The notes: generated by a model from the letters alone, not told the origin. DNA of 64,000 bases from Ophthalmolycus amberensis (GCA_024529925.1 JAFEUB010000846.1:1427001-1491000), one strand, 5' to 3'. Counted from the first letter of the stretch, positions 51,501 to 58,455 are shown. Numbers and translations: made by a program.

Positions 51501-52529
51501 GTGAAATTAGTGCTAACAACAACAAGACATTCATTCCATTACCTCTTCGTCTATATTCTCTCTCAGGTGCATGGGCAGAAGGCAGTATGGGAGGATCCAG
51601 TGGAGTGGGTGAGGGGGACTCTCCCATGGCCCAACGCACAGCAGGACCAGTCCAGGCTCTTTCACCTACCTCCCCCCAGCATAGGTCCGCTCAATGAGGA
51701 GAAGAAGCCCCCCAAAGATACACCTCCACCCATCACACTGGAGTCAGATCCACTGGTAAGAGTGAAGGTTTCTGTTGAGATGGGGGACTAGTTCAGGGCA
51801 GAGAGGATGCGTGGTAGGCATGCAGGTCAGATGTCTATCGACAGAAAATGAATTGGGAAATATTTTGAAAATAGACCAAGAGGATATATTTTTTCAAATA
51901 CTCCACTGAGGTTTTGCACAGGTAAAATAAAATAAAAGCTACGCAGTTCATTTTTTCTCCACATTAACACTTAACATGCATCAATATAATAATTCATCAG
52001 ATGTTATTTAGCAGCACTTAATGCAGAACAGATGAACTGCAGCTGGGCTCATTTGCATCCACAATCGTAATACTCTGCTATAGGTTGAAAAATGTAGTGG
52101 CCCTTGCAGTGTCATTAATACTCCACCAAACATTGACCGGTAACAGACACTCAAATGTGATTATTTACTTGCTTCTTGTTGTCGGGGATCGTTGTTTGGA
52201 CCACACAACTAATTTGAAGATGTCGCTTGGGCTCTAGAAAGTTATGATGGGCAGTTCACTATATTTTCTCACATTTCATAAGCCAAACAATTATCTCAAT
52301 AATCATAGAAATGTTTGTCGAGTTAGGATCCTGAGTTGCCATTTGAAGAAATAGTACCGGTACATATATGCCAAGCTAAATCTAATAACCCTGTAAAACC
52401 AAACATTTCTCTCTGTCTTTCCCTGCTACCCAGATGGCCATGCTGCTGAAGCTCCAGGAGTCGGCCAACTACATAGAGTCTCCAGAGCGGGAAGGGTGTC
52501 TGGATCCCACTCTGCAGGCTACACTTTGA
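4665..52529 (+). CDS. nav1: nav1, neuron navigator 1 (5'-partial; 28 coding exons in window)
   Basis: Neuron navigator 1 is a large neuronal cytoskeletal protein that rides growing microtubule ends and promotes neurite outgrowth and migration (known for the family). Joining 28 exons with GT/AG borders gives one open frame of 1,661 codons plus stop, with no phase conflict. Visible parts in order: a Ser-rich region; an SxIP-type EB-binding motif (TSGIPVK) in exon 5; conserved blocks such as TRSNSIPTH and GSTLSLAERP; a coiled coil over exons 11-14 and 17-18; an AAA-type ATPase domain with Walker A GPSGTGKT near visible residue 1,333 and Walker B LVVIIDD; and a C-terminus LDPTLQATL. The C-terminal third (for example NNVEPANGFL, LWYHLHTFLEKH) matches NAV1 as I remember it better than NAV2 or NAV3. 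The first visible codon is split, so at least one coding exon lies upstream. Whether it is the nav1a or nav1b copy cannot be told. Confidence 0.95.
4768..6254 (+). other. nav1: nav1 intron 1 of window
   Basis: Opens with a long (CA)n run. Beyond that I see ordinary sequence with C/T-rich tracts near 5,190-5,330 and no supported gene. Confidence 0.85.
4774..4817. repeat. (CA)22 microsatellite next to nav1 5' splice site
   Basis: Pure CA run starting 6 nt after the GT of the exon-1 donor. Confidence 0.95.
6255..6596 (+). CDS. nav1: nav1 exon 2 of window
   Basis: Acceptor ttccacag, donor gtaagt. It contains CYDSDEAAAF and SSLSNRSSPLSW, strongly NAV1-like, then a more divergent stretch ending in an acidic run of about 14 Asp/Glu/Ile residues coded by repeated GAT (from 6544). 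It ends in phase 2 (GG), completed by T of exon 3. Confidence 0.93.
9251..9305. repeat. (CA)27 microsatellite
   Basis: Pure CA run of 55 bp. Confidence 0.95.
11066..11146. repeat. (GT)n microsatellite with CG interruptions
   Basis: 81 bp of GT with a few GC variants. Confidence 0.95.
11389..11434. repeat. (CA)n microsatellite
   Basis: CA run with one CG interruption, complementary to the GT run 250 bp upstream. Confidence 0.95.
12826..12862. repeat. (CA)18 microsatellite
   Basis: Pure AC run. Confidence 0.95.
14155..14204. repeat. (TG)25 microsatellite
   Basis: Pure TG run. Confidence 0.95.
14690..14860 (-). repeat. inverted fragment of the repeat at 2,515
   Basis: Its reverse complement contains CAAGTATTTGGTCATAAGC, ATGCTAGCATTTGCTA and ACATGCTCATG, resembling the 5' part of the repeat at 2,515. 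Confidence 0.5.
15154..15186. repeat. poly-C tract joined to (AC)8
   Basis: 17 C followed directly by AC repeats. Confidence 0.9.
15332..15369. repeat. (CA)19 microsatellite
   Basis: Pure CA run. Confidence 0.95.
16099..16152. repeat. (GT)n microsatellite, imperfect
   Basis: GT run with GC interruptions. Confidence 0.9.
18520..18874 (+). promoter_or_regulatory. nav1: candidate internal nav1 promoter (CpG-rich island)
   Basis: Inside the 26-kb intron the sequence becomes rich in CpG for about 440 bp (roughly 35 CpG counted by eye to 18,960) against a CpG-poor background. It has G/C-rich and CCTCCCTCCCTT tracts and no TATA box, as in a CpG-island promoter. It lies just before an ATG exon that can splice in frame to nav1 exon 3. 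The promoter role is inferred. Confidence 0.55.
18875..18957 (+). CDS. nav1: candidate alternative first coding exon of nav1
   Basis: An ATG at 18,875 opens 27 codons plus 2 nt (MSGRVLNGKMLQLPAP... to MHFLS) ending at a good donor, AAG|gtaata. The 2-nt overhang is the same phase as the end of exon 2, so splicing to exon 3 at 32,645 completes AG|T as Ser and continues WDESSSISSGLSD. The product would be about 1,541 residues and lack the region coded upstream. Internal promoters are plausible for navigator genes, but no transcript evidence is available here. Confidence 0.55.
20178..20220. repeat. (CA)21 microsatellite
   Basis: Pure CA run. Confidence 0.95.
31990..32215 (-). mobile_element. tRNA-derived SINE-like repeat, degenerate
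   Basis: On the minus strand it begins GATGGTAGAGCAGCGGTCC, like a tRNA D-arm/A-box, followed by a weak B-box-like GGTTGGTAAACC. Further on, GTGTTCTTTATTAAGACACT resembles the body of a common teleost tRNA-derived SINE. Family and edges are from memory and approximate. Confidence 0.5.
32260..32480. repeat. degenerate tandem repeat with TACTTTTAG units
   Basis: TACTTTTAG or close forms recur four times together with AACTATTT motifs. Low-complexity and T-rich. Confidence 0.4.
32645..32783 (+). CDS. nav1: nav1 exon 3 of window
   Basis: Acceptor tgtcttttag, donor gtaagt. It reads WDESSSISSGLSDGSDN and SRRNSAIV, one of the most conserved navigator blocks. It starts with the third base of a split codon, so it can join either exon 2 or the alternative first exon. 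It ends in phase 0. Confidence 0.95.
34465..34498. repeat. (CA)17 microsatellite
   Basis: Pure CA run. Confidence 0.95.
34625..34659. repeat. (CA)17 microsatellite
   Basis: Pure CA run, 130 bp after the previous one. Confidence 0.95.
36293..36596 (+). CDS. nav1: nav1 exon 4 of window
   Basis: Acceptor gattctag, donor gtaaga. It contains TDAEKRSLVESGLSW and TSPITHTSQSGLKVAG, matching NAV1. It ends in phase 1. A (CA)n run starts about 12 nt after the donor. Confidence 0.94.
36609..36635. repeat. (CA)13 microsatellite next to nav1 exon 4 donor
   Basis: AC run starting 12 nt after the exon end. Confidence 0.95.
36862..36925. repeat. compound CA/CG microsatellite
   Basis: CA units broken by CACG, GCATGC and GCACGC variants. 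Confidence 0.9.
38935..38955. repeat. (TA)10 microsatellite
   Basis: Pure TA run. Confidence 0.9.
39748..40525 (+). CDS. nav1: nav1 exon 5 of window (SxIP-containing)
   Basis: Acceptor acctctctag; the exon ends CACAG|gtacca. This 778-nt exon codes a basic Ser/Pro/Gly-rich region: LQRSSSDAGK, KTSGIPVKPG (SxIP motif, the EB1-binding type), RKTSLDVSS, QYRSLPRPAK and NQTDREKEK, all recognisable in NAV1. It is expected to be disordered and to bind microtubules or EB proteins. The following 123-nt intron is open in the same frame. Confidence 0.94.
40649..41170 (+). CDS. nav1: nav1 exon 6 of window
   Basis: Acceptor ttgtctttag, donor gtgaga. It contains MRILAKPPSMAQLDKLNSN and LSGLHRSMESLPLQMSL, as in NAV1. 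It is Ser/Pro rich and ends in phase 2 (GAC AG). Confidence 0.93.
41171..42077 (+). other. nav1: nav1 intron 6 of window
   Basis: AT-rich intron with one long (CA)n at 41,838-41,891. Nothing else seen. Confidence 0.8.
41838..41891. repeat. (CA)27 microsatellite
   Basis: Pure CA run. Confidence 0.95.
42078..42120 (+). CDS. nav1: nav1 exon 7 of window (43 nt)
   Basis: Acceptor tctccacag, donor gtaagt. It reads SQRDRNTLPKKGFM, the small conserved NAV1 block. It ends in phase 0 and is followed by ACACAC-rich intron sequence. Confidence 0.9.
42121..42966 (+). other. nav1: nav1 intron 7 of window
   Basis: Opens with an ACAC-rich stretch after the donor and contains a MITE-like element (42,371-42,712). 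It ends with three alternative AG acceptors. Confidence 0.75.
42371..42712. mobile_element. MITE-like element
   Basis: Ends are near-inverted: TACTTTATTTTACCCT at the left, and AGGGTTTAAAATAAAGTTAA at the right. The interior is AT-rich and non-coding. No clear target-site duplication found, so the call is tentative. Confidence 0.4.
42967..43096 (+). CDS. nav1: nav1 exon 8 of window
   Basis: It contains GERRHSHTI, matching the NAV1 ERRHSHTI block. Three AG acceptors compete (before 42,948, 42,953 and 42,967). Only the last continues the phase-0 frame of exon 7 (...GFM|VEEEGKEKG), so I chose it. The donor is GG|gtgagt, giving phase 1. The start is less certain than the end. Confidence 0.82.
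43226..43405 (+). CDS. nav1: nav1 exon 9 of window
   Basis: Acceptor cttactag, donor gtaagc. It contains TRSNSIPTHDASLELYG and GSTLSLAERPRS and RSGSFRD, nearly invariant in navigators. Phase 1 at both ends. Confidence 0.95.
43516..43568 (+). CDS. nav1: nav1 exon 10 of window (53 nt)
   Basis: Acceptor tcttttcag, donor gtgagt. It reads HGSVLSLASNASSSYSS. A second donor (CAG|gtagct) 27 nt downstream, at 43,595, would extend the exon in frame. Confidence 0.92.
43807..43830 (+). CDS. nav1: nav1 exon 11 of window (24-nt microexon)
   Basis: Acceptor ttacaaag, donor gtaagt. Eight codons, AEERIQGE, correspond to the AEERMQSE block of NAV1 that precedes QIRKLRREL. Phase 0 at both ends, so skipping it keeps the frame. 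Confidence 0.9.
44043..44120 (+). CDS. nav1: nav1 exon 12 of window (coiled coil)
   Basis: Acceptor tcctcacag, donor gtatgt. It reads QIRKLRRELESSQEKVSNL, the start of the central coiled coil. Phase 0-0, 78 nt. Confidence 0.95.
44804..45060 (+). repeat. interspersed repeat, copy 2 (longer)
   Basis: The first 85 bp match the copy at 784. It then continues through CTACACCAAAATCTGAAGC and GAGTACCTGCCAGCAACTC, absent from copy 1. Non-coding. Confidence 0.55.
45270..45335. repeat. (CA)33 microsatellite
   Basis: Longest pure CA run in the window. Confidence 0.95.
45476..45517. repeat. (GT)21 microsatellite
   Basis: Pure GT run 140 bp after (CA)33, so the two are complementary. Confidence 0.95.
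45939..46022 (+). CDS. nav1: nav1 exon 13 of window (coiled coil)
   Basis: Acceptor tccaaacag, donor gtaacg. It reads ANLVAAFEQSLQLMTTRLQ, the continuing coiled coil. Phase 0-0, 84 nt. Confidence 0.95.
46023..47054 (+). other. nav1: nav1 intron 13 of window
   Basis: Ordinary intron, AT-rich in its second half. I see no gene or recognised repeat. Confidence 0.8.
47055..47163 (+). CDS. nav1: nav1 exon 14 of window (coiled coil)
   Basis: Acceptor tttgtgtag. It reads DTELLDLRETIDALKVRN and EAQAVIQGALD. The donor gtttgg is weak, but the phase-1 end is required by exon 15. Confidence 0.93.
47268..47389 (+). CDS. nav1: nav1 exon 15 of window
   Basis: Acceptor tttaccag, donor gtaaga. It reads RIQRQNSCESISSLNSLTS and ends in a lysine run, KKKKKKSW, as in NAV1. 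It ends in phase 0. Confidence 0.94.
47390..48256 (+). other. nav1: nav1 intron 15 of window
   Basis: Mostly filled by a MITE-like repeat with AGCTTAGCTT units (about 47,788-48,095). No microexon found. Confidence 0.8.
47788..48095. mobile_element. MITE-like element with inverted arms (AGCTTAGC type)
   Basis: The left arm has CACTCTCATATCTGTCTGTT and TTAGCTTAGC. The right arm has the inverse: TATGCTAAGC, ACAGACAGACATGAGAGTGG and TCGATCTTCTCATC. The whole is an imperfect palindrome with a middle of about 100 bp. I recognise the motif as a frequent interspersed repeat in percomorph fish. Confidence 0.6.
48257..48441 (+). CDS. nav1: nav1 exon 16 of window
   Basis: Acceptor tctgtgtag, donor gtaagt. 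It reads LRSSFNKAFSIKKGSKTYS and EEIATPDSSAPNSP, close to NAV1. It ends in phase 2. In my memory of human NAV1 a short VYE piece stands between this block and KKKKKKSW; I do not see it here. Confidence 0.94.
48545..48707 (+). CDS. nav1: nav1 exon 17 of window (coiled coil)
   Basis: Acceptor ctcctccag, donor gtttgt. An acidic start (EEGDDDE) is followed by VSDLRSELWVKERELTDI and LEQLREAMNSMQ, the second coiled coil. It ends in phase 0. Confidence 0.94.
48806..48974 (+). CDS. nav1: nav1 exon 18 of window
   Basis: Acceptor tgacctag, donor gtaaga. It reads STVENLKTENDHLK, the end of the coiled coil, then a Ser-rich linker with SLTKSFSLSLND. It ends in phase 1. Confidence 0.9.
49089..49177 (+). 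CDS. nav1: nav1 exon 19 of window
   Basis: Acceptor tcttttcag, donor gtaaac. It reads DVSSVDALSVSS and RVLVRIGDQVE and leads into the domain before the ATPase. It is more divergent from human than its neighbours. It ends in phase 0. Confidence 0.88.
49285..49383 (+). CDS. nav1: nav1 exon 20 of window
   Basis: Acceptor ctttgtag, donor gtaagt. It reads DSKQQQEFYLGSVLVS and LDSMISKTFK, comparable to the KQQEFFLGCSKVSG segment of NAV1. Phase 0-0, 99 nt. Confidence 0.9.
49485..49656 (+). CDS. nav1: nav1 exon 21 of window
   Basis: Acceptor tttctccag, donor gttagt. It reads DYLTQVDPTASLGLTCDS, aligning with DYISKMDPASTLGL of NAV1, and ends ILVTLK in phase 1. Confidence 0.9.
49657..50246 (+). other. 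nav1: nav1 intron 21 of window
   Basis: 590 nt between exon 21 and the Walker A exon. AT-rich, ends in a long C/T tract. Nothing else seen. Confidence 0.8.
50247..50512 (+). CDS. nav1: nav1 exon 22 of window (AAA domain, Walker A)
   Basis: Acceptor ctctctctag, donor gtagcg. It reads LREKCVDSLVFETLIPKP, then HRRLVLSGPSGTGKTYLA. The Walker A P-loop GPSGTGKT lies at 50,357-50,380 with its Lys and Thr intact, so ATP binding is expected. It ends in phase 0. Confidence 0.96.
50625..50776 (+). CDS. nav1: nav1 exon 23 of window (AAA domain, Walker B)
   Basis: Acceptor cttcaacag, donor gtgagt. It reads ELQLYLSDLANQIDRESGG and LPLVVIIDDISD. The hydrophobic run plus DD is the Walker B position, which in navigators reads DD instead of the usual DE. 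It ends in phase 2. Confidence 0.95.
50865..50936 (+). CDS. nav1: nav1 exon 24 of window (AAA domain)
   Basis: Acceptor gatgtttcag, donor gtgagt. It reads PYIIGTTNQPVKMSSNHSL, with GTTNQ at the sensor-1 position. It ends in phase 2. Confidence 0.95.
51047..51252 (+). CDS. nav1: nav1 exon 25 of window (AAA domain)
   Basis: Acceptor gacgacag, donor gtgaga. It reads MVMFSNNVEPANGFLLRYL and LWYHLHTFLEKHGTSDFLI. These motifs identify NAV1 among the three navigators. It ends in phase 1. Confidence 0.96.
51356..51474 (+). CDS. nav1: nav1 exon 26 of window
   Basis: Acceptor cttctttcag, donor gtgagc. It reads PCFFLSCPVSVAEFRQWF and IIPYLQEGAKDGIK, matching NAV1. It ends in phase 0. Confidence 0.96.
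51567..51755 (+). CDS. nav1: nav1 exon 27 of window
   Basis: Acceptor tctctcag, donor gtaaga. It reads VHGQKAVWEDPVEWVRGTL and LPWPNAQQDQSRLFHLPPP, then a Pro/Lys-rich tail. Phase 0-0, 189 nt. Confidence 0.96.
51756..52433 (+). other. nav1: last nav1 intron
   Basis: 678 nt, AT-rich, no recognised element. Confidence 0.8.
52434..52529 (+). CDS. nav1: nav1 last coding exon
   Basis: Acceptor gctacccag. It reads MAMLLKLQESANYIESPER and ends LDPTLQATL with TGA at 52,527-52,529, the NAV1 C-terminus. Confidence 0.96.
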   Translation: MAMLLKLQESANYIESPEREGCLDPTLQATL

Positions 52530-54673
52530 GAATAACATCCGACTGTCAGTCAATCTACGGACTCTTTATTTGAGACTGACACAGCGGGTGCAGTCCCAAT
52601 GAGACTTCAAAGACTCAATAATTAACTTAACTGTGTGCTCAGTGAGCAGCTACAGAGCTAAATGTAGAGGATATATGGGGAGAGTGATTATGGCGGAAGG
52701 GTTTGCTCTTCCACGCTATCAGATAGCTGCTTTCATAAGAAGCTGTGATGATCATGTCAGGGAAAGACGTCGACTTGTCTCTTCTCTGCCCTCAGTTTGT
52801 TCCAGATGGGTTGTTGTTAAATCTGCAAGTGCATGGTAACCGGAATAGTATGATGCAAAATATTACCTATAATCCCATTGATCAAAGCCCATTGTTTTGT
52901 TTTGTTTTCTTCTTGGCTGCCACAACTTTCGCCACAAACTATTGGTGCGTCATTTCAGAAAGAAATTAACCTCAGAAGTAGCTCTGATTCCCTCAAAAGT
53001 AAGTTCATCACTTGACGTCAGCCAAAAAAATGCACTTTATTTTGTACTTGTGGTAATTGGACTTTAGGAGGCTGTGTCAGTGACTGTGTGTCGAGTGGGG
53101 TTCATGCAGTTCATTAGTAATTCCTCTAGATGGGAGCATCTACTCCTGCCTCAGTGCTCTCCTGGTGGTCTGACTTATCAAAGGTGCTCAGCAGAGCATA
53201 ACACACACTTTAGAACAGAGCTTTGAAAATGGCCTTGAATGTTTTTCTTCTCTTCATTTCACCCATTGTGTCATTCATGACTTGAATATCAGAACAACAA
53301 AGCTGTAAGAGTAGCATGCGTGGGTGAATAATGAATGGGAATCAATGAATCGGTTTTAGGATCAGCCTGTAAGGAACATGTCTTAATCGGTGGACTCGGT
53401 AGCCACTGGTTTCCACAGAAACTGACATTGACCCTACTCAACATACTGTATTGTAATCTGCCCAGACAGGCCTAACATTTCGGGCTATGCTTGCGTATAT
53501 TCTGTATTTAGATAACGGTTTCAAAACCCCAAATTCTCTTGTGATAGATGAGGATACAGCTTTGAAAATCTTGATTTTGTAGGATTTTATACTGAGCCAT
53601 CTTCAGCGATCATCTGTATACAGCAGCTATGTATACCTATGCCATTATCGACAGCAGCAGGAAACACTTCGGTCTTCGCTGTCTTAATCATTACTCATTC
53701 ACGGAGGTGGAAAACATCAGTAAAAAAAGAACTGCCATTAAGTGATAATAATCTGTACAAAAAAAAAGCATCTCCTTCCTCGTTGCATTTGCTCCTTCTC
53801 GCGCATTGTTTTAAGAGTAACTGTAAAAGTAAGGGCTGGGGGATAAGAAAGGTTGAAATTAATTTTTAAGTGTCTTCCTCCTATTCCTTCCCTTCATTTG
53901 TTTGCACATAATATATGTACGCGTACTAGATTACAGAGAGTATTTATTGCTCACACCTTGACTGTCCTCGTGATGAAGGAAGAAAGAGAGAAAAGACGTG
54001 TAAGAAGAGGAAACTTTTACCCTGAAGTACCTCAGACTGCCATATTCTGTCCAGATGTTCCTCTACTGTCCAAAACAGGGTGCTGGTGTTAAGTAGAGAC
54101 ACGATGCCTAAAAGTCTATCTGTGCCTGAAACACAATTGGCCTCAAGCTGCTCTCCAGCTGCTTTAATCTACCACACCTCGATTAGAGGAAGCGTCATCA
54201 CTTCCTCTCACCTACTCTGATGTCACTTTAATGTCATCACCTTGATGCCCAGATTTAGGTGGAGAGTGGGTTATTATTTTTTACCTTTTGGCTGGTAGTT
54301 ATGGCTGTTAGCTAAGATGTTGAGTTTGCCAGTTAACTCTGCAGTCGACCACAATGCGTATCATGGCTGGGCTGCGATTTGACACCATTTTAAATGTAAG
54401 TGTGAAAGACTTGACATCTTTTGTGGAGTTGTCTGAGAGTTGGAAGCAGTGTAAGAACAGATATTAGCATGGAGATGTAATGTAGATGCATGTATCCCTG
54501 CTGTGTTCCCATTGGACCTACCACACTTAACCTTACCACGGGGGGGATTTTTATTAACTGGATATCTTCCTCTTTTCACGTTGTTTTTATTAAGAGCAGA
54601 CATTTGTTTTTATTATGCAAATATTTGTAAAGGTTTCTCTCTCTTTTGTACATGACATCACTATTGTAAACAC

Positions 54674-54681
54674 TGTAAATA
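54674..54681 (+). promoter_or_regulatory. Pumilio (PUF) recognition element in nav1 3' UTR
   Basis: TGTAAATA fits the UGUANAUA consensus for Pumilio proteins, which repress and destabilise many neuronal mRNAs. A single 8-nt match can occur by chance. Confidence 0.35.
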
Positions 54682-54893
54682 GTCAGTGCATCTGCGACAA
54701 CAATCACTAAAACGTGTAGAGATCGAAGGCAAGACATGGCCCCTGTATGCAGAAAACGGGCGTCCTTGGTGGTTTTATTGTCTTCCTCCAGTGGGAAGGC
54801 GCACTTGGCTTAAAATGGGGCCTAATAATGGTTGTATGGCATGTCTCTATAAACACATCAAATCCCATATGTCAAACATTGAGCAATGGACAC

Positions 54894-54899
54894 AATAAA
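54894..54899 (+). terminator. nav1: nav1 poly(A) signal AATAAA
   Basis: It is the canonical hexamer and the only AATAAA I found between the nav1 stop and this point. It is followed within 40 nt by a T/G-rich stretch (tgtcttggctgtgttt) of the kind that binds CstF. Confidence 0.75.
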
Positions 54900-55129
54900 G
54901 TCATGCCATTCTTCACATCACTACCTGTCTTGGCTGTGTTTACATTCAGTTATCCACGAGGGGGCGCTAATACTCCTGTATATTATCATTTATTAGGCTC
55001 TATCGACATTTTATTTGGATGTGGTCGTTTTTGCATTACAAAATGTTATTCGGCATTACTTAAATGTTGATGTAATTGTTTGTAGCTACAAGTTAGAAAA
55101 CTGTGTTAATTAGGATTAATATAAACAAG

Positions 55130-55308
55130 CCCGGGTTGTCACAGGTACTCCAAACATGGATGAGGATGTGGCTGAAATAGGGAGGGGGGGGTATTAAAGT
55201 CAGGGGATGGGTGGAGTTGTCTCCAGGCCCAGCAGCCCTCACGCTATATATATTACTTAAGATCCCTCATGGCTCTTTCATCCAGAGGACTGGCCGTCTG
55301 TCAGCACG
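55130..55308 (+). promoter_or_regulatory. mybph: mybph core promoter and 5' UTR
   Basis: A TATA-like box (TATATATAT) lies at 55,245-55,253, about 60 nt before the ATG, so transcription should start near 55,275-55,285 with a 5' UTR of about 30 nt. A TATA box suits a strongly tissue-specific muscle gene. I could not find a clean E-box or MEF2 site close by. Confidence 0.6.
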
Positions 55309-55510
55309 ATGCCAAGCAAACCTGCACCCATCAAGAAGTCCCCAGCCAAGAAGGCGCCTGAGCCCGTCCCGGAGCCTGAACCGGCCCCCGTAGAGGCTCC
55401 ACCTGCGGATGCTGCACCTGTGGAAGCTGCTCCGACTGAGGCAGCTCCCGCAACCGAGGGAGAAGCAGCCCCAGCAGAGGACACCCCCGCTGCTGAAGGA
55501 GGCACCCCAG
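55309..55510 (+). CDS. mybph: mybph exon 1 (start codon, Ala/Pro-rich)
   Basis: ATG with A at -3 (cacgATGC) in a good context. It reads [19 protein letters not shown], then repeats of Pro-Glu, Ala-Pro and Glu-Ala. Donor CCAG|gtaccc, phase 1. The basic start and Pro/Ala leader suit MyBP-H. Confidence 0.92.
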
Positions 55511-58455
55511 GTACCCTGGGACTAAGGGCGCCTTGATAACCACGGAAATCTCTCCTGACGTGCAGTGCTGACTGTTAAGCTACGTTTACTAATCTTAGCT
55601 AGATCATGGACAGGTTTGACTTGGAGTACTTGATCTTAGGGACTGCTGCCTTTTAATTAAACGTTACTTGATTTTGGAAGCACTATATGTTGCCAGTTTA
55701 TTAGGTACACCAAGCTAAAACTAATTCCAATAAACAAGAGGCTAAATATCAAACACCTGTCAGTAAGATAAAACCTATTATCATAGTCGAAGATACTCAG
55801 TTTTACTGGAAATTGATAAACTTGATGAGTGCACAGTGCAAACACAGTTTGACAACTCCTCAAAACAAATATTTAGTCCTAGTCTCTGGTCTGATGGCTC
55901 CAACACACTAAGCGTGCAGCAAAGGTGCACGTGCTCTAATGTCTTAATTCTCAAGGTATAGTATCAAACTGAGTGTGTGGACTCTTGATGCTGGTAATCA
56001 GTGGTTATTCAGGCTTTGAAGCTATGAAAATAAGAACAATTTTGAAACTATAGAAGACTGGGAATTGTAGTACCCAGAAGTCATGATACTTCCAGAAACT
56101 TAGGATGAAAGAAAAACACCAATAACTACATTAGTGAAAAGCATTTCATTCACCCTTTTCTCCTGGATCCACTGTAGATCTCTTCACTTGCCAACATATT
56201 GTAACGGACTGAGTGACATATAATGTTAACCTGTTATGTTAAGTGTTATTGTGTTTACAGAAATAAGTTGTTCTACGATGTTATCTAAGATTGGTTATTG
56301 CATTTACTGAGGTCAGTGAAGGCCTCATGCCTTGTGAAGCTGTAAAACCTGTCAATCATCGTAACTACCTGGGGGTGGGTGGCACACATTAGCGCACCTG
56401 GGATTGGCAGAGAGAGTGAGGGGGGATGTTGTTGTTTGTGCTGGTAACTGGTCGAGAGTCAGTCTATGACCGGGAGCAGGTGGTTAAGCATGTAGAAGAA
56501 CGTTTAACGGTGTTGACTGTTGTTTGGCGTAGGCTACGGCCCACAGTAGCCTGTGTACTGTCCACTAATAAACCACAACCAGTAAGATAACGTCTCGTAG
56601 CTTTCAAGGGTCGCTACAATATATTAAATCTAACAAAATAAATGCATGTAATATTAGTATGTTTATAGTGATTGTTGAAGTCCCTGCATTTTGCAGGAAC
56701 AGTTCTTGTGAGAAGCAGCACAAAATGCATGGGACTGGATGTAGTCCAGTGACTGGCATTGTTGTTGCCTGCCAACCTCAACATGTAACCCCGAACTTCA
56801 GCTGATGCCACAGCCACCGAGGAAGCCGACTCCTACTGAGTGTAAACACGCAACACAAGCGGTCCACACACACAAGCTGTAATGCGTGATGTGTGTGTTT
56901 GTGCCCCACTGTGCACGACTCGTGTGTGTGTGTTTTACTTGCTCATCATCCGTTGTGTTTACTGATATTTCCGTTTGTAAAGTTCATCTTGTGTAAATTT
57001 TCCTCTTTGAGTTCTTTGTCTTTTTAACCAACCCATGAGGTTTCACTTTGTGGACACGTGATGGTCTTCTGCTGTGTGCAAATGTTTTACAGTGTCTCCA
57101 ACATACATCAGTTTTGGGTTCATAAATCCGCTCTTGTCACAGTGAATACTGAAAGCTTTGTTCCCACGGCTCCGTTCTGCTGCTTGCTTCAGTGTATCTT
57201 GAGAGTGTATCATGATCAAATTAGCTTGAAACTGATTGAATCCCAGCGTGCGTAATATCATAGTGTAAGTCACTAACTGGCTAATGGCATTCTAACACTA
57301 GCTGCTGCTCCCGCTGCTGAAGACGATGCTGCTGCTCCCGCAGACGGTAAACATAAACCACCACAGAGACAAAAACATTACTACTCAACCACAAAATACA
57401 AACAATGACTGATTTACTGAAAATGTCATCGAAAAAGTGCCATCCACCATGCTTCCCCAGATGTGAGTAATAGTGGATTCTTAACAGAACCTCTTCTTAA
57501 TTTCCAGTGAAATGATTGGGCAGGTTGGAATGTCACTTTACACAAAAGATGCTCTGGATATTTTTTATCTCTAAAACATTAACTTCCTGCTTGTTTGATG
57601 CTAGCTGCTCCAGCAGAAGCTGCTGTCGTTGAAGAGGCCCCGACGCCCCCACCTCCTGCAGGTAACACCAGCATTTACACTCTGCTGCTAGCTTGGTCCT
57701 GCTACACCCAATCTAGGGTGATGACAAGGACAAAGTGAACACTTTGGTTTTAGTATCAAATTCCTTACTTTTTTTAGAAGCTGGAAGTAGCAAATATTTG
57801 ATATTTTGGCTTTAATAACGACAAAAACCGTCATTTAGACATCAAAATAGTTGCACATAATTTTCCGTCAGTCAATTCATCGACTCATCTTTGCAGTTGT
57901 ACATCAGGTGACGACTCATTATGGAAATGGTTGTGCAGAATTATAACACACATCATTTTACTGGAAACCATTCTGAATTATTGATAAATCGATTGTCCAA
58001 GATAATATTCTGCAACTATTTTGATAATAGGTTAGCAAAAATGTCCAAAATGAATTTGTTCCAGCTTCTCAATTATGTAGATTGTCTTATAAATTTACAA
58101 CACATTTGAAAATGTCCCCTTGGGCTATATAATTATATATAAATAAATTATATAATATAATCGAGACAATAATCTGCAGATTAATTGATAATGAAAATAA
58201 TCTGAAGCTTCAGTCCGACACACATGTTGTAGAATGAAGGCTATGTAGGAATATTCAGTGTCATTTTGGCTTCTCTTACTGTCCACTTCAATCCTTAACT
58301 GATCTGCACTGTTCAGTCCCCACCAGCGCTCCGCTGGACATATCTGTGGACGATGTGACCGACTCCAGCCTCACCATTAAATGGAACACGCCAGAGACCA
58401 TCGGAGACTCGGGCCTGGACGGATACACCATCGAGTACTGCAAGGATGGAAGTAA

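Larger units (their letters stand above)
52530..54915 (+). other. nav1: nav1 3' UTR
   Basis: About 2.4 kb follow the stop with no supported ORF. It holds a PUF-type site near its end and one clear AATAAA. The cleavage point is estimated 15-20 nt after that signal, where a T/G-rich stretch follows. The exact end is inferred. Confidence 0.7.
57662..58316 (+). other. mybph: mybph intron 3
   Basis: Contains two fragments of one repeat family in opposite orientation (57,785-57,900 and 57,940-58,210). No exon seen. Confidence 0.75.

Noticed and set aside
55690..55870. TTTATTAGGTACACC stretch as a transposon end
   Set aside because: The motif resembles a known vertebrate repeat end, but I found no partner end or target duplication, so I do not call an element.
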